The notes below the pieces were generated by a model. That model did not search any database. It saw only the letters and a list, made by a program, of their open reading frames with translations, and was not told the DNA's origin. A DNA stretch of 64,000 bases, from positions 1,178,001-1,242,000 of the forward strand of contig NZ_CAMGZA010000001.1 of the NCBI RefSeq assembly GCF_946151065.1, read 5' to 3'. How positions within the stretch are numbered: position 1 is the stretch's first letter; each line of letters begins with the position of its first letter. The position numbers and the translations under genes are program-made. Shown here piece by piece: positions 50,144 through 61,200 of this stretch. This DNA comes from Microbacterium sp. Marseille-Q6965. Lineage in GTDB: Bacteria; Actinomycetota; Actinomycetes; Actinomycetales; Microbacteriaceae.

Positions 50144-50216
50144 CGCGCCCGAAGGGACTCGAACCCCTAACCTTCTGATCCGTAGTCAGATGCTCTATCC
50201 ATTGAGCTACGGGCGC
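50144..50216 (-). tRNA. tRNA-Arg (ACG anticodon)
   Basis: A full cloverleaf of 73 nt is visible on the minus strand. The acceptor stem is GCGCCCG/CGGGCGC, the D arm GCTCAATGGATAGAGC, the anticodon stem TCTGA/TCAGA around loop CTACGGA (anticodon ACG), and the T arm has GGTTCGAGTCC. CCA is not encoded. ACG is normally edited to ICG by TadA, which has a candidate gene at 8.4 kb. Confidence 0.96.
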
Positions 50217-50274
50217 AGTTTCCGCTGCCGAAGCAACCTGTCCATAGTACATCACGCTGCGGCGCCACGCGAAA

Positions 50275-50868
50275 TCAGGACGACTCCGCCGCCCCCTCCT
50301 GCGCGGGCTGCTCCTGCTGGTCGGCGCGGCGCCGGGCGCGCGCGTCGGCCGACAGTCGCTGCAAATCGACGAGACGCAGCGCCTGCATGCGGGCATCGCG
50401 CATGCGGGCGTAGTCGGGATCCTGGTCGGGGCGCATCCCCTCGATCTGCAACCGCCGATCGAGGTTCTGCTGCACGTCGCCCCAGGCGGCGTCGCGAGCG
50501 GCCTCGACGAGCTCGCGAAGCTGCGCAGGGTCGTCCATCCGATCGCGCAGCCGCTTGGCCACGCCCGCGGCCTGCTTGGCACGGCGGCGCAGATTGCGCA
50601 CGTCGCGGTCGCGGTAGTCGTGGGTCCCGTGCGGCTGCGAGTGCCGACCCCAGGCACGCTTGCGCGCCGCCGTCATCGACTCCGACACCTGCTCCTGCTC
50701 ATCGGCGAGCTGCGAGAGCGCCTCGCGCGCCACCGGTGCGAAGTGATCCGGATCGAAGTTCTCGCCGAGCGAGATGGTGCTGACGAGAATGCGGTTCTTC
50801 ACCTGCAGCCGCGCCGCGGCAAGCGCGATCGCCACGCCCTCGGCGATGGCATCCGCATTGCGTCCCAC
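50275..50868 (-). CDS. Conserved hypothetical protein, Arg/Ala/Gln-rich
   Basis: A 197-aa soluble, mostly helical protein starting at GTG 50868 with GGGGAGGG 5 nt upstream. The N-terminal part (EGVAIALAAARLQVKNRILVSTISLGENFDPDHFAPVAREAL) looks folded. The middle is very basic (KRAWGRHSQPHGTHDYRDRDVRNLRRRAKQAAGVAKRLRDRM), and the C-terminus is Gln/Glu-rich. No domain recognised; nucleic-acid binding is a guess from charge. Confidence 0.75.
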   Translation of the reverse strand: MGRNADAIAEGVAIALAAARLQVKNRILVSTISLGENFDPDHFAPVAREALSQLADEQEQVSESMTAARKRAWGRHSQPHGTHDYRDRDVRNLRRRAKQAAGVAKRLRDRMDDPAQLRELVEAARDAAWGDVQQNLDRRLQIEGMRPDQDPDYARMRDARMQALRLVDLQRLSADARARRRADQQEQPAQEGAAESS

Positions 50869-50946
50869 GAGCCCTCCCCTATCCCCTCCCAGGGTAGTCG
50901 AGAGCGCCCTCGCGCCCACCGGGAACCGGCCTCTCCCGCGGCGACG

Positions 50947-52440
50947 TCAGACCACGGCCGAGACGGGCGCCGGAACCGCCTCCACGGCCACCGGCTCGTG
51001 CTCGGGCAGGACGATCGGATGTGCGCCGGCCATCCGCTCCAGCACGCGCACCACCTGGCAGGAGTAGCCGAACTCGTTGTCGTACCAGACGTAGAGCACG
51101 ACGTTCTCGTCGCCGTCGGCGATCGTCGCCAAGCCGTCCACGACGCCGGCGCGGTTGCTGCCGACAAAGTCGGTCGAGACGACCTCGGGCGATTCGACGT
51201 AGTCGATCTGCTGGCGCAGGGGCGAGGTGAGCGACGTCCGCCGCAGGTAGCCGTTGATCTCGTCGCGCGTCACCGCTCGACCCAGCCGCAGGTTGAGGAT
51301 GGCGAGCGACACGTCGGGGGTGGGCACGCGGATCGCGGAGCCGGTGAGCCGGCCCTTCAGCTGGGGCAGCGCCTTGGCGACGGCCTTGGCCGCGCCCGTC
51401 TCGGTGATGACCATGTTGAGGGTGGCAGCCCGGCCGCGCCGGTCCCCCTTGTGGAAGTTGTCGATGAGGTTCTGGTCGTTCGTGAACGAGTGCACGGTCT
51501 CGACGTGCCCGCGCTCGACGCCGTAGGCCTCGTCGAGCGCCGCGAGCACCGGAGTGATGGCGTTCGTCGTGCACGAGGCGGCCGACAGGATCGCATCGCC
51601 CGGCGCGATGTCGTCGCCGTTGACGCCGTAGACGATGTTCTTGATCGCGCCCTTCCCGGGGGCGGTGAGCAGCACGCGCGCCACGCCCTTCGAGCGCAGG
51701 TGCTGGCCGAGCCCCTCCTCGTCGCGCCAGCGCCCGGTGTTGTCGACCACGATGGCGTCGCTGATCCCGTACCGGGTGTAGTCGATGGCGGCGGGGTCGT
51801 CCGAGTGGATCACCTGAATGAGCGTGCCGTTGGCGAGGATCGTCTGGTTTTGCTCGTCCACTTCGATCGACCCCTGGAACGCGCCGTGCACCGAGTCGCG
51901 GCGCAGCAGGCTCGCCCGCTTGCGCAGGTCGTTCTCGCCTCCCCGGCGAACGACGATGGCACGCAGGCGCAGCCCCGATCCCCGGCCGGCGTGCGCGATG
52001 AGGATGCGGGCGATAAGGCGGCCGATGCGCCCGAAGCCGTAAAGCACCACGTCGGTGGGTGCCGGCGCCTCCGCTCCGACCACCTCGGCGAGCTCGGAGC
52101 GCAGGAAGTCGGCCAGCTCGGCACGCTCGTAGGTGCCGCCCTGCGCGTCGAAGCGTCCGATGAGGCGGGCGATGTCGACGGACGCGGCCCCGAGGTCGAG
52201 GCTCTCGAGCGTCTCGAGCACCGCGAGCGTCTTGGCCGGGTCGAGGGCCTCGTCCGCCGTCTGCCGCGCGAAGCGGTGCGCCTTGAGGATGTCGATGGGC
52301 GAGCCGCCCACCAGGCGACGGCCGTGGATCGACGGCACGATCCCGTGCTCGCGATACAGCCGGCCGATGACCGGGATCATCCGCTCTGCGAGTTCCTCGC
52401 GAGCGGTCCACGCCGACTGCTGCTCTTCGTACTGGCCCAC
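50947..52440 (-). CDS. gap: Glyceraldehyde-3-phosphate dehydrogenase, long form
   Basis: A 497-aa protein, about 150 residues longer than glycolytic GAPDH. Residues 1-125 form an N-terminal helical extension. Catalysis resides in the standard part: NAD-binding VVLYGFGRIGRLIARIL near residue 137, active-site SAASCTTNAITPVLAAL and ATLNMVITETGAAKAV. The C-terminus ends WYDNEFGYSCQVVRVLE plus a short tail. AAGGAGTGAC precedes GTG 52440. Long-form GAPDHs occur as a second enzyme in various bacteria. A classical gap in a gap-pgk-tpi operon would be expected elsewhere, so this copy may have a specialised or gluconeogenic role. Confidence 0.9.
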   Translation of the reverse strand: MGQYEEQQSAWTAREELAERMIPVIGRLYREHGIVPSIHGRRLVGGSPIDILKAHRFARQTADEALDPAKTLAVLETLESLDLGAASVDIARLIGRFDAQGGTYERAELADFLRSELAEVVGAEAPAPTDVVLYGFGRIGRLIARILIAHAGRGSGLRLRAIVVRRGGENDLRKRASLLRRDSVHGAFQGSIEVDEQNQTILANGTLIQVIHSDDPAAIDYTRYGISDAIVVDNTGRWRDEEGLGQHLRSKGVARVLLTAPGKGAIKNIVYGVNGDDIAPGDAILSAASCTTNAITPVLAALDEAYGVERGHVETVHSFTNDQNLIDNFHKGDRRGRAATLNMVITETGAAKAVAKALPQLKGRLTGSAIRVPTPDVSLAILNLRLGRAVTRDEINGYLRRTSLTSPLRQQIDYVESPEVVSTDFVGSNRAGVVDGLATIADGDENVVLYVWYDNEFGYSCQVVRVLERMAGAHPIVLPEHEPVAVEAVPAPVSAVV

Positions 52441-52638
52441 GTCACTCCTTCGCTTGTGGCGACTCCGCGTTGCCAGCCTAGGAACGTCGGGGGCGGTCTT
52501 ATCGCGCCGAACGAGCGCAAGAATCGGCGATCTTTCGCCGCGCGCAAGTCGTGCGCTTCCGGTGCCCGGGGAGCGACGCCGTAGGCTTGGAGGACATCGC
52601 CAGACCCCGTTCGCGGGTCGCGTCCGAGGGGGATCAGC

Positions 52639-54121
52639 ATGCAGTACGTACCCACGTGGCCGGTCATCTCCGCACGCATCGACGCGGACGGGAACGGCGT
52701 GCTCCTCATGAACGACGCCGAGCACCCCATCGCCACCGACTCCGCCGAGAACGCCCGGCGCGAGGTCGTGCGCTTCTGCGCCGAGACGGCTCAGCGCCTC
52801 CAGCGGCCCGTGCGTGTCACGGTGGAGGAGCCCGACGCGACCTGGCCCCTCATCGTCCACCCCGACGGCAGGGTCGACGCCGCGGAGGAGACCTCCGACC
52901 AGCCGGCCCCGGCCCCGGTCGCTGCGGACACCGAGCCCGCGGCGACCGCGTTCGCAGGCCCCCGCCGCTCGAGCCACGGGCCCCCCCCCCCCTTCGGGGG
53001 CCCCCCCCGCCGAAGCCGGGGAGGGCGCCGAAGCCGGCAGCCCGATCGAGCCGGCCGCACCCGTCACGGCAACCGACCTTGCCGCCCCGGCCTCGGCCGA
53101 CGTCGCCCGCGCTCAGCCCGCCCCGCTGCCGCTGCCCACCCCGGCGAGCGCCGCGCCGCCCGCCCCGGGCATCCCTGCAGCCCGCCAGATCACGCCGCAG
53201 ACGCGCCGCTCCTTCATCGCGCCCGAGCGCCTCGAGGAACCGGCCACGCGCGGCTTCCGCGGTGCGCTCGCCCGCGCCGGGATGCGCGTGCCGCCGAGCG
53301 CGGCCGAGCGCGCCGAGCGCGAGGACCAGGCCGCGGTCTCCCAGCACTGGCCCGGCCCCCGCACGATCGCCGTCGTCAACGGCAAGGGGGGCGCGAACAA
53401 GACGCCCACGACGATCCTGCTCTCGGCGGTCTTCGCCCGCTACGGCGGCGCGGGCGTGCTCGCGTGGGACAACAACCAGACGCGCGGCACGCTGGGCTGG
53501 CGCACCGAGCAGGGCCCGCACGAGGCCACGCTGCACGACCTGCTGCCCGAGACCGAGCGACTGCTGTCGACGAACGCGCAGTCCGCCGAGCTGGCGCGCT
53601 TCGTGCACCACCAGTCGCGCGACCGCTACGACGTGCTCCGTTCGCAGCCGATGGTGTTGGCCAGCCAGCAGCGCGTCTCGTCGGAGGACGTCGACCGCAT
53701 CCACGCGGTGGCGGCCAAGTACTACCGTCTCATCGTCATGGACTCCGGCAACGACGAGTCCGACCCGATGTGGCTGCGCATGATCGACCACACCGATCAG
53801 CTGGTCGTTGCCACCTCGTCACGCGCCGAGCACGCCGAGGCCGGGGCCCTGCTGCTCGAGGCGCTCGCCGAGCGCGACGAGCGCTCCGCCGCCCTCTCGC
53901 GCAACGCCGTGGCCATCGTGAGCCAATCGGACGAGAAGGCCACGGCGTCCGAGATCCGCCGGATCGAGGACGGCTACAGCGAGCTGGTGCGCGAGGTCGT
54001 GCGCATCCCCTACGACCCCGGCATGGGCGCGGCACAGCTCCACTACCGCGTGCTGCGACCCGACACGCAGCGCGCCTGGCTGGCGGCGGCCGCCGCGATC
54101 GCTCGCGGCCTCGGGGGCTGA
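52639..54121 (+). pseudogene. MinD/ParA-like ATPase gene with frame break at a poly-C tract
   Basis: Two frames together encode one protein. The first (from ATG 52639, GAGGGGG 8 nt upstream) gives MQYVPTWPVISARIDADGNG and an Ala/Pro-rich linker up to about 52980. The second carries GSPIEPAAPVTATDLAAP, the ATPase domain with deviant Walker A VVNGKGGANKTPTTIL and Walker B-like RLIVMDSGNDESD, and the end at 54121. They are offset by one base at a run of twelve C, TTCGGGGG and eight C (52981-53008). One base too many in the tract would explain it, through sequencing error, true mutation or phase variation. The linker-plus-MinD layout recalls EspI-type proteins of type VII secretion loci, though no other such gene is nearby. 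Confidence 0.75.
52981..53008. repeat. Homopolymer tract (12 C, TTC, 5 G, 8 C)
   Basis: A run of twelve C, then TTC, GGGGG and eight C inside the Pro-coding linker of the MinD-like gene. C and G runs can pair into a hairpin, so slippage in replication or sequencing is likely. It coincides exactly with the frame break. Confidence 0.9.
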
Positions 54122-54221
54122 GACGCGCACGTCGTCGTCGCCGCGGATCGGTCGCGGCGCGTCACTGGGGCGGTGGTACTTCGCCGCCCAAGCGGCCGGC
54201 GGCGGCGCATGGTGGCTGGCG

Positions 54222-55118
54222 GTGGCGACGCTGCCGTGGCTTCGAGAGGCGACCCTCGGGCACCTCGACCCGGTGCTTCTCGCGATCCTCGACGTGCCGT
54301 TGTTCGTGCTCGCCTCCGCCGCGGCGGCCGGGGGCTCACGAGTGGCGGTGGTGATCGCCACCGGCTGGACGTGTCTCGTCGCGGCGGGGATGGTCGTCTA
54401 CGCCACCGCAACCGGCCTGGCAGGCTGGGGCGCCCTCGCGATGATCGCGGCGGCATGCGGGTCCGGCGCGGCGGCCGGCCTGGCGACGCTCGGGCGCGTA
54501 CCCGTCGACCGGCTCCTGCGCGGTCCCCTCGCCTTCCGCGCGGCACGACCGCGCGCGGGTGCGCTGCGCCACCTTGCGCTGACGGCCGCTCAGACCGTGT
54601 GCTTCTGGGGGCTCTTCCTGGCCGTCATTCCGCCCGCCGTGGCGCTCATCGAACGGCGCTGGGGCCTGGACGCCGCCTTCGCGCCCGTGGCGACGCCCAT
54701 GGGACTCGCCCTGCTCCTGCTCGCCAGCGGCCTGGGGCTCTGGGCGGCCTGGTCGATCGCAACCCGCGGCGACGGCACTCCGCTGCCCTCGGCCATGCCG
54801 AACCGACTCGTCGTGGCGGGTCCCTACCGCCTCGTGCGCAACCCGATGGCCGTTGCGGGCATCCTGCAGGGTGTCGCCGTCGGGTTGCTCCTGTCGTCGT
54901 GGCTGACGGTCACCTACGCGCTGTGCGGCGCTGTGCTCTGGCACGTCTTCGTCCGCCCCCTGGAGGAGTCGGACCTCGAGGCGCGGTTCGGTGACGAGTA
55001 CCGCCACTACCGAAGCGCGGTGAGGTGCTGGTGGCCGGTATGGCGACGTCGTCCCGCTCGTCTCACCTCCGCCCGCGCCGACCGCGGCGCCGACGAGACA
55101 TCCGTTTCCGCTCTGTAG
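54222..55118 (+). CDS. Isoprenylcysteine/phospholipid methyltransferase-family membrane protein
   Basis: At least 298 aa with several helices. The C-terminal PEMT/ICMT-like signature is GPYRLVRNPMAVAGILQGVAVGLLLSSWL and HVFVRPLEESDLEARFGDEYRHYRSAVRCWWP, which contains the SAM-binding R-N-P-M and E-x-x-x-x-x-x-G-x-x-Y elements. The N-terminal fold probably begins earlier: the same frame upstream reads GRWYFAAQAAGGGAWWLAV, which looks like a first helix. No ATG, GTG or TTG lies between it and the preceding stop, leaving CTG 54165 as a possible start. GTG 54222 is the first canonical codon. Substrate unknown. Confidence 0.8.
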   Translation: MATLPWLREATLGHLDPVLLAILDVPLFVLASAAAAGGSRVAVVIATGWTCLVAAGMVVYATATGLAGWGALAMIAAACGSGAAAGLATLGRVPVDRLLRGPLAFRAARPRAGALRHLALTAAQTVCFWGLFLAVIPPAVALIERRWGLDAAFAPVATPMGLALLLLASGLGLWAAWSIATRGDGTPLPSAMPNRLVVAGPYRLVRNPMAVAGILQGVAVGLLLSSWLTVTYALCGAVLWHVFVRPLEESDLEARFGDEYRHYRSAVRCWWPVWRRRPARLTSARADRGADETSVSAL

Positions 55119-55170
55119 ATCACCGGCAGCAGCGCGGAGGCCGTGCCGCAACGGCGCTGAGCGGTCGCCA

Positions 55171-55210
55171 CGCGGAAGAGCCCCCTCCCGAGAGAGGGGG
55201 CTCTTCCGCG
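55171..55210. terminator. Strong bidirectional terminator
   Basis: A perfect 17-bp stem (55171-55187 with 55194-55210) around a 6-nt loop. It separates the convergent methyltransferase gene and the giant surface-protein gene, and can end both. It is the longest perfect hairpin noticed in the window. Confidence 0.88.
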
Positions 55211-55231
55211 CGTGGGACGGTCGGCGGTGGA

Positions 55232-58200
55232 TCAGGCGGCGGGCTCGGAGTCCCTGGCGCGGCGGCGGGCGATCAGGATCGCCCCGCCCCCGAGCAGCAG
55301 GATCGCTGCTCCCAGCGCCGCGATCCAGGCGATCGTGCCGCCCGTGGCCGCCAGCCCCGGCGGCTCCGCGAGGTCGTGGCTCGTGCACAGCGACGACTCG
55401 GGGGCGCAGATGGGCTCCTCGCCCGTGACCGCGATGACGTTGCCGAGGTGGTGATCCCCCTGCTCGTCGTACGACTTCACGGTCACCGTGTAGACGACCG
55501 TCACGGTCTCGCCGGACGAGACGGCGCCCGTCACGCGGATCGTGTCGCCTTCACGCACGGCGGTCACCGACGCATCCGACGACCGGGGCTCGTCCGTCAC
55601 CGTGGCGTCATCGAGCACATCGACCAGGTGGTCGGTGTAGTCGATCTCCGCGTCGGCGGCCTCCGCGTTGGTCGAGACGTTCTCGAACGTCAGCGTGTAC
55701 GTCACCTGGCGGCCCGGCTGCAGCGTCGTGCCCGACGCCGGGTCGGCGGACTTCGATGCCACGACGTTCGACACGGGGTTCACCGTGCAGTCCGAACGCT
55801 GCGGATCGACCGGGGCGCAGTGGTCTGCGGGGTCTGTCCCGGCCGGCACGAGCGCGTTGCCGAGGCGGTCGTCGCCGCGCTGGCCGTCCTCGTTGACGGT
55901 GACCGTGTACGTGACCGTCACCCGCTGCCCCGGCGCGAGGGTGCCCGTGACCGAGAACCGCTCGTCCTCCACGGTCGACGCGGCCAGCGCATCGTCCGAG
56001 GCGACCGGCTGCGCGCTCACCGTCGCGTCGTCCAGCACCTGCGTGAGCACGTCATCCCGCGCCACGTCGACGTCGGCCTCGCCGATGTTCTCGAAGTGCA
56101 GGGTGTACGTGACCTCCTGTCCCGGTCGCACCGTCGTTCCCGAGGCGGGGTCCACGGTCTTCCAGTCGTCCAGCTCCCCGATGGGGTGCGTGGTCGTCGG
56201 CGGCTCGAACGGGTCGCAGTCGTCGCATTCCTGGGGCGGCACGTCGGGGGTCAGGATGTTCGACGCGACGTTGTCGCCGCGGTCGCCGTCCGCCCGGATC
56301 GTGACCTGGTACGTCACCGTGATTGTCTGGTCGGGCTGGATGGTGCCCGTCACGCGGATGCGCTCGCCCTCGCGCACCGCCGTCACGGCGGCGTCCGACG
56401 GCACCGGCTCGCCCGTCACCTCGGCGTCGTCCAGCACGTCCGACAGGTCGTCGGTCGAGTCCAGTGCGCCGGCGGCCTGGCCGTCGTTGGTCCACGACAG
56501 CGTGTAGGTGACCACATCACCCGCCTGCAGGGCCTCCCCCGATGCAGGGTCGGACGTCTTCGCCGGGACGATGTGCGGCAGCGGCGTCGTCACCGTCACC
56601 GGCGGCTCGCACACCTCCGGGCTGGCGCACACGGCGCCGGCCACGTTCTCGAGCACGTGATCGCCCGCGTTCGTCACGGTCACCGAGTAGGTCAGCGTCA
56701 CCCGCTCGCCGGCGGCCAGCGCGCCCCACCACGCCAGGGTCGGCGCCTCGAACGACACCTCGCCCGCCGACGCCTCCGCGTCGTCGTTGAACACCGCGTC
56801 ATCCAGCACGCCCGACAGGTCGTCGCTCACCCTCGCCGGCGTCTCGGCCGTGTAGTCGCCCTTGCCGTCGTTCTCGATCGTGACGGTGTACGTCACCTCG
56901 TCGCCGGTGTTGACGCCCGCGACGGCGTCGGACGTCTTCTCCACCGACACATGACGGATCGGGTTCTGCGTGCGGCAGGTCGGGTCGTCGGGGTGGCAGC
57001 CGTCCTCGCCGCCGAGCACGTTGGCGAGGATGTGATCGCCCTGCTGATCGAACGGGTTCACCGTCACCGTGTACGACACGGTGTAGATCTCGTCCGCCGG
57101 CACCGTTCCGTCGATGTCGAGCTGCGTGCCGTTGAGCACCGCCGTCAGCGCCGGGTTCGAGGTCGTCGGCCCGCCCGTGAGCGTGGCGTCGTCGAGCACC
57201 GCCGACAGATCGTCGAAGGTGTCCACGGTGGCATCCGCCTGACCGGTGTTCTCGAAGTACAGCGTGTAGGTGACCTCCTGCCCGGCGACCACCGAGGTGC
57301 CGGAGGCCGGGCTCACCGACTTGCGGTCCTGCAGCGCCGAACCCGGAATCTGCACCGAGCGGCACGGGTCGGCCGGATCGGCCGCCAGCTCCGCGGGCAG
57401 GCACGCCACGTTCAGCAGCACGTTGTCTCCGGTCGACGCGTCGTACCTCACCGAGTACGTCACGATCGCGGCCTCGCCCGCCGGGAGTGCGCCCGACCAC
57501 TCCAGCGTCTGGCCGTCCTCGTCGAACGTCACCGTCCCGACGTCCGCGCTGGCGTCGTCGTTGTAGGTGGCGTCGTCGAGCACCGCTCCGAGGTCGTCGG
57601 TGAACGCGCCCGGCGCCGTGGCCGTGAAGTCGCCCGGGCCGACGTTCTCCACCGTGACCGTGTACGTCACCGTGCCGCCGTCGACGGGCAGCTCGGTGGT
57701 GTCGGCGACCTTGGTGTGCGTGAGGCGCGGCAGCAGCAGCTCGGTCGTGGCGCAGGGCCGGCCGGTGTCGGGATCGATGCCGTCGACCGGCGGGTCGCAC
57801 GACGGCGTGGTCGTGTCACACTCGGCGTCGGCCGGGTCACAGTCCGGACCGAACGCCACGTTGCGCACGACACCGTCGCCGCCCGCGGCGAGGGTGACCG
57901 AGTACGTGATCGTCACCGTCTCGCCGGCCTCAAGGGCACCGGCCCAGCTCAGGATCGGCTCGGCGAACAACGGCGCCGGCCCGACCGAGGCCTCGGCGTC
58001 GCCGTTGAACCGCGCGTCGTCGAGCACGCCGGAGAGGTCGTCGAGCACCACGGCCGGGTGATCGTCGGTGTAGTCGGCCGTGCCGGTGTTCTCGGCCGTG
58101 ACCGTGTACGTGATCGTGTCGCCCTGGCGCGAGTCGGCGGTCGCGTCGGAGGTCTTGGTCACGGCGAGCTGACGCGCCGTCACCGTCACGGGGTGGTCCT

Positions 58201-61200
58201 CCACCTCGCCGGCCGTTGCCGCGCCGGTCGGGGCGAACGTCGTCACGTCGGCCGGGAAGAGGCGGAAGCGCGCAAACGTGTCGGCCGTGACCGTGCCCGC
58301 CGGGAAGGTGAGCTCGTACGGGGCGGTTCCCGAGTTCGCGGGTACGGCGACGGTGACGAGCTCGCCGGCGTCGAAGGTGCCGCTGCCGTCCAGATCGATC
58401 CAGCCGGCGAGGGTCGCCGCCGCGGCGGTGGCGTTCGTCGCCGACACCGTGACCGTCGTCTCGTCGCCGACCGTCACGACGATCGGCTCCGCGATGCCGT
58501 CCTCGTCCGCGATGCGGTTGAGATCGTCGCCGTCGGCGCCGGACGCGGGCTGCCCGTCCGGATCGAAGTCGATCGCCGTGCCGATGGTCAGGCCCTGCAC
58601 GATGGTGTGACGCGGGCCGTCGGTCGCGAGGTCCGTGCGGTACGAGTTCGGCGCGTCGCCGAAGTCCTCGCACGCGGGGGGCTGGATGCCGAGGTCGCCG
58701 TCGCCGTCGAAGCCGAAGCCGGAGCCCGCTCCGCCTTCCCAGCGGACCTCGAAGGAGCTCTTCCCCTCGAGAACGACCTGGAAGCGGCTCCAGGGGTCGC
58801 TGTTGGCCGGCTCGGTGCCGGTGAAGACGATGTTGCCGCCGGTCTGCGTGATGGTGACCGAGCTCTCCTGGCTCACGCCGTAGGCGGCCAGGTCGTCAGC
58901 GTCGAAGATCGCGCGCTCCGTGATGGTCCCGTCGGCGCTCCGGTCCATGTCGCTCACGGTGAAGACGCCGTTGATCTCGACGGGCGTCGTCGTGCCCGCC
59001 TCGTAGAACGAGTACTGCAGCGTCGCGGCCGGGTCGATCTGCCATGCCGCGTCGTCGCCGAAGACGTGGAAGCCGTTCGGCGGCGCGCCGCCGCCTCCGG
59101 CCTCACGCATGTCGCCGGCGGCGACCCGGACGAACATGTCGACCGCCACGCCGCCCACGACCGTCACGTTGCGATAGCGCGCCGTCGATCCGACGCCGCC
59201 CGTTCCCGTGAGGTCGGCCGCAGCAGGCTGAGCGAACGTAAAGGCGTAGTACTCCGCCCCCGTGGTCGTGCAGGTGTCGGACTGCACGAGGCGCTCGAAC
59301 AGCACCCGGTAGTCCTCGACCTCACCGTCCGGCGCCGCACCGGTCGGCTCGGTGATCGCCGCCGCGTCCGTCGAGTACCGCACCCGCACATACGACGAGA
59401 TCCCCGCCGGGTTCGTGCCCTGCGTGAACGTCACATCGTTCGCCCCGGTCGTCACCGGCTGAGCGTTCGCGACCCGCTCGCCGTCGTCCGCGAAGTCGCC
59501 GTCCTGGTTCCAGTCCACCCACACGCTCACGAAGCCGTCCGCCGACGCCTCCACCTCGAGCGTGTTCTGCACCGCCTGCAGCGACGCCGGGTCCAGCCCC
59601 GTCCGCAGCGTCGAATTCGGGTACCCCAGCGCCGGGTTGAACGCCACACCATCCTCGTCCGCGACACCCGTGGTGTCGTCGCCATCCGCCGCAGCTGTCG
59701 GCTGGCCATCCGCGTCGATATCGACCGTCTCGCCGAGATATACCCCCGGAGAGATCGCGTGCCGCGGACCGTCGCTTCCGCGGTCGGTGCTGTACGAGTT
59801 CGGTGCGTCACCGAAGTCCTCGCACGCGGGGGGCTGGATACCGAGGTCGCCGTCGCCGTCGAAGCCGAAGCCGGAGCTTCCGAATCCGTCCCACTCCACG
59901 TCGAGAGCGCTGCGGTCCTCGATGAGGACCTGGAAGCGGCTCGCCATGTCTCCGTTGTTGTTGCCGTTTCCGTTGAACGCCACCGTGTCGTCAGACGCCA
60001 CAACCTCGACGAGGCTGCCCTCGGCGACGCTGTATGCGGCAAGATCGGCCGCCTGGAACGTGGCGCGCTCCTGAGTGAGAGGCGGCCCGTCCATGTCGTT
60101 GACTGTCCATACGGCGTTCACCTCGACAGGCGTTGTCGTACCAGCTTCGTAGAACGCATAGGAGATCGTTGCGTTGAACCTGACGTTCCACGCTGCGTCG
60201 TCCTCGAGGACGGTATACCCGTTCGGGGGCCACGCACCGTTGTACATCGCGCCCGCCACTGTTGTGGCAACCATGTCAACGGGAACGCCATTGACGACTG
60301 TCACGTTTTCATATCGGGCACTCGATCCGATGCCGCCCGTGCCCGTCAAGTCGACCGGCTGAGCGAACGTGAAGGCGTAGTACTCCGCCCCGGTGGTCGT
60401 GCAGGTGTCGGACTGCACGAGGCGCTCGAACAGCACCCGGTAGTCCTCGACCTCACCGTCCGGCGCGGCACCGGTCGGCTCGGCGATCGCCGCCGCGTCG
60501 GTCGAGTACCGCACCCGCACATACGACGAGATCCCCGCCGGGTTCGTGCCCTGCGTGAACGTCACATCGTTCGCCCCGGCCACCACCGGCTGCGCGTTCG
60601 CGACCCGCTCGCCGTCGTCCGCGAAGTCGCCGTCCTGGTTCCAGTCCACCCACACGCTCACGAAGCCGTCCGCCGACGCCTCCACCTCGAGCGTGTTCTG
60701 CACCGCCTGCAGCGACGCCGGGTCCAGCCCCGTCCGCAGCGTCGAATTCGGGTACCCCAGCGCCGGGTTGAACGCCACACCATCCTCGTCCGCGCCGTCG
60801 CCGTCCGCCGCCTGACCCGGCTGGCCGTCGGTCTCGATGTCGATCGAGGAACCGAGCATCACCGGCGCGGTCTGCGCAGGCTCGTCGTAGCCGGGCACCG
60901 CGTGGCGGGGCCCGTCGGAGGCGAGTGTCGTGCCGTAGTCGTCGGGCGCGTCACCGAAGTCGATCGGCGTCGGCGCGTTGAAGCAGCGCGCACCATCGTT
61001 GCCGGCGCTCGCGGGCCCGTCGGCGAAGTACTGCACGTCGCCGTTCGACATGTCGACCCGCCAGATGCCGCCGGTCGTGTTCTCGGACGCGTACATGTAT
61101 CCGTCGGAATCCGCATAAGTGGCACCGAACCCGACGGACGCGTAGGTGCCGTTGGGGTGCCGCATGGGCCCCACGGCGTCGACCAGCTCGACGGCGTTGG

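Noticed and set aside
50144..50216. tRNA-Arg as an integration site for a mobile element
   Set aside because: No integrase, no direct repeat of the tRNA 3' end and no change in gene style were seen on either side.
59227..60794. The 437-bp direct repeats as an insertion sequence or transposon
   Set aside because: They lie in frame within one gene, encode its own domain, and have no transposase or terminal inverted repeats.
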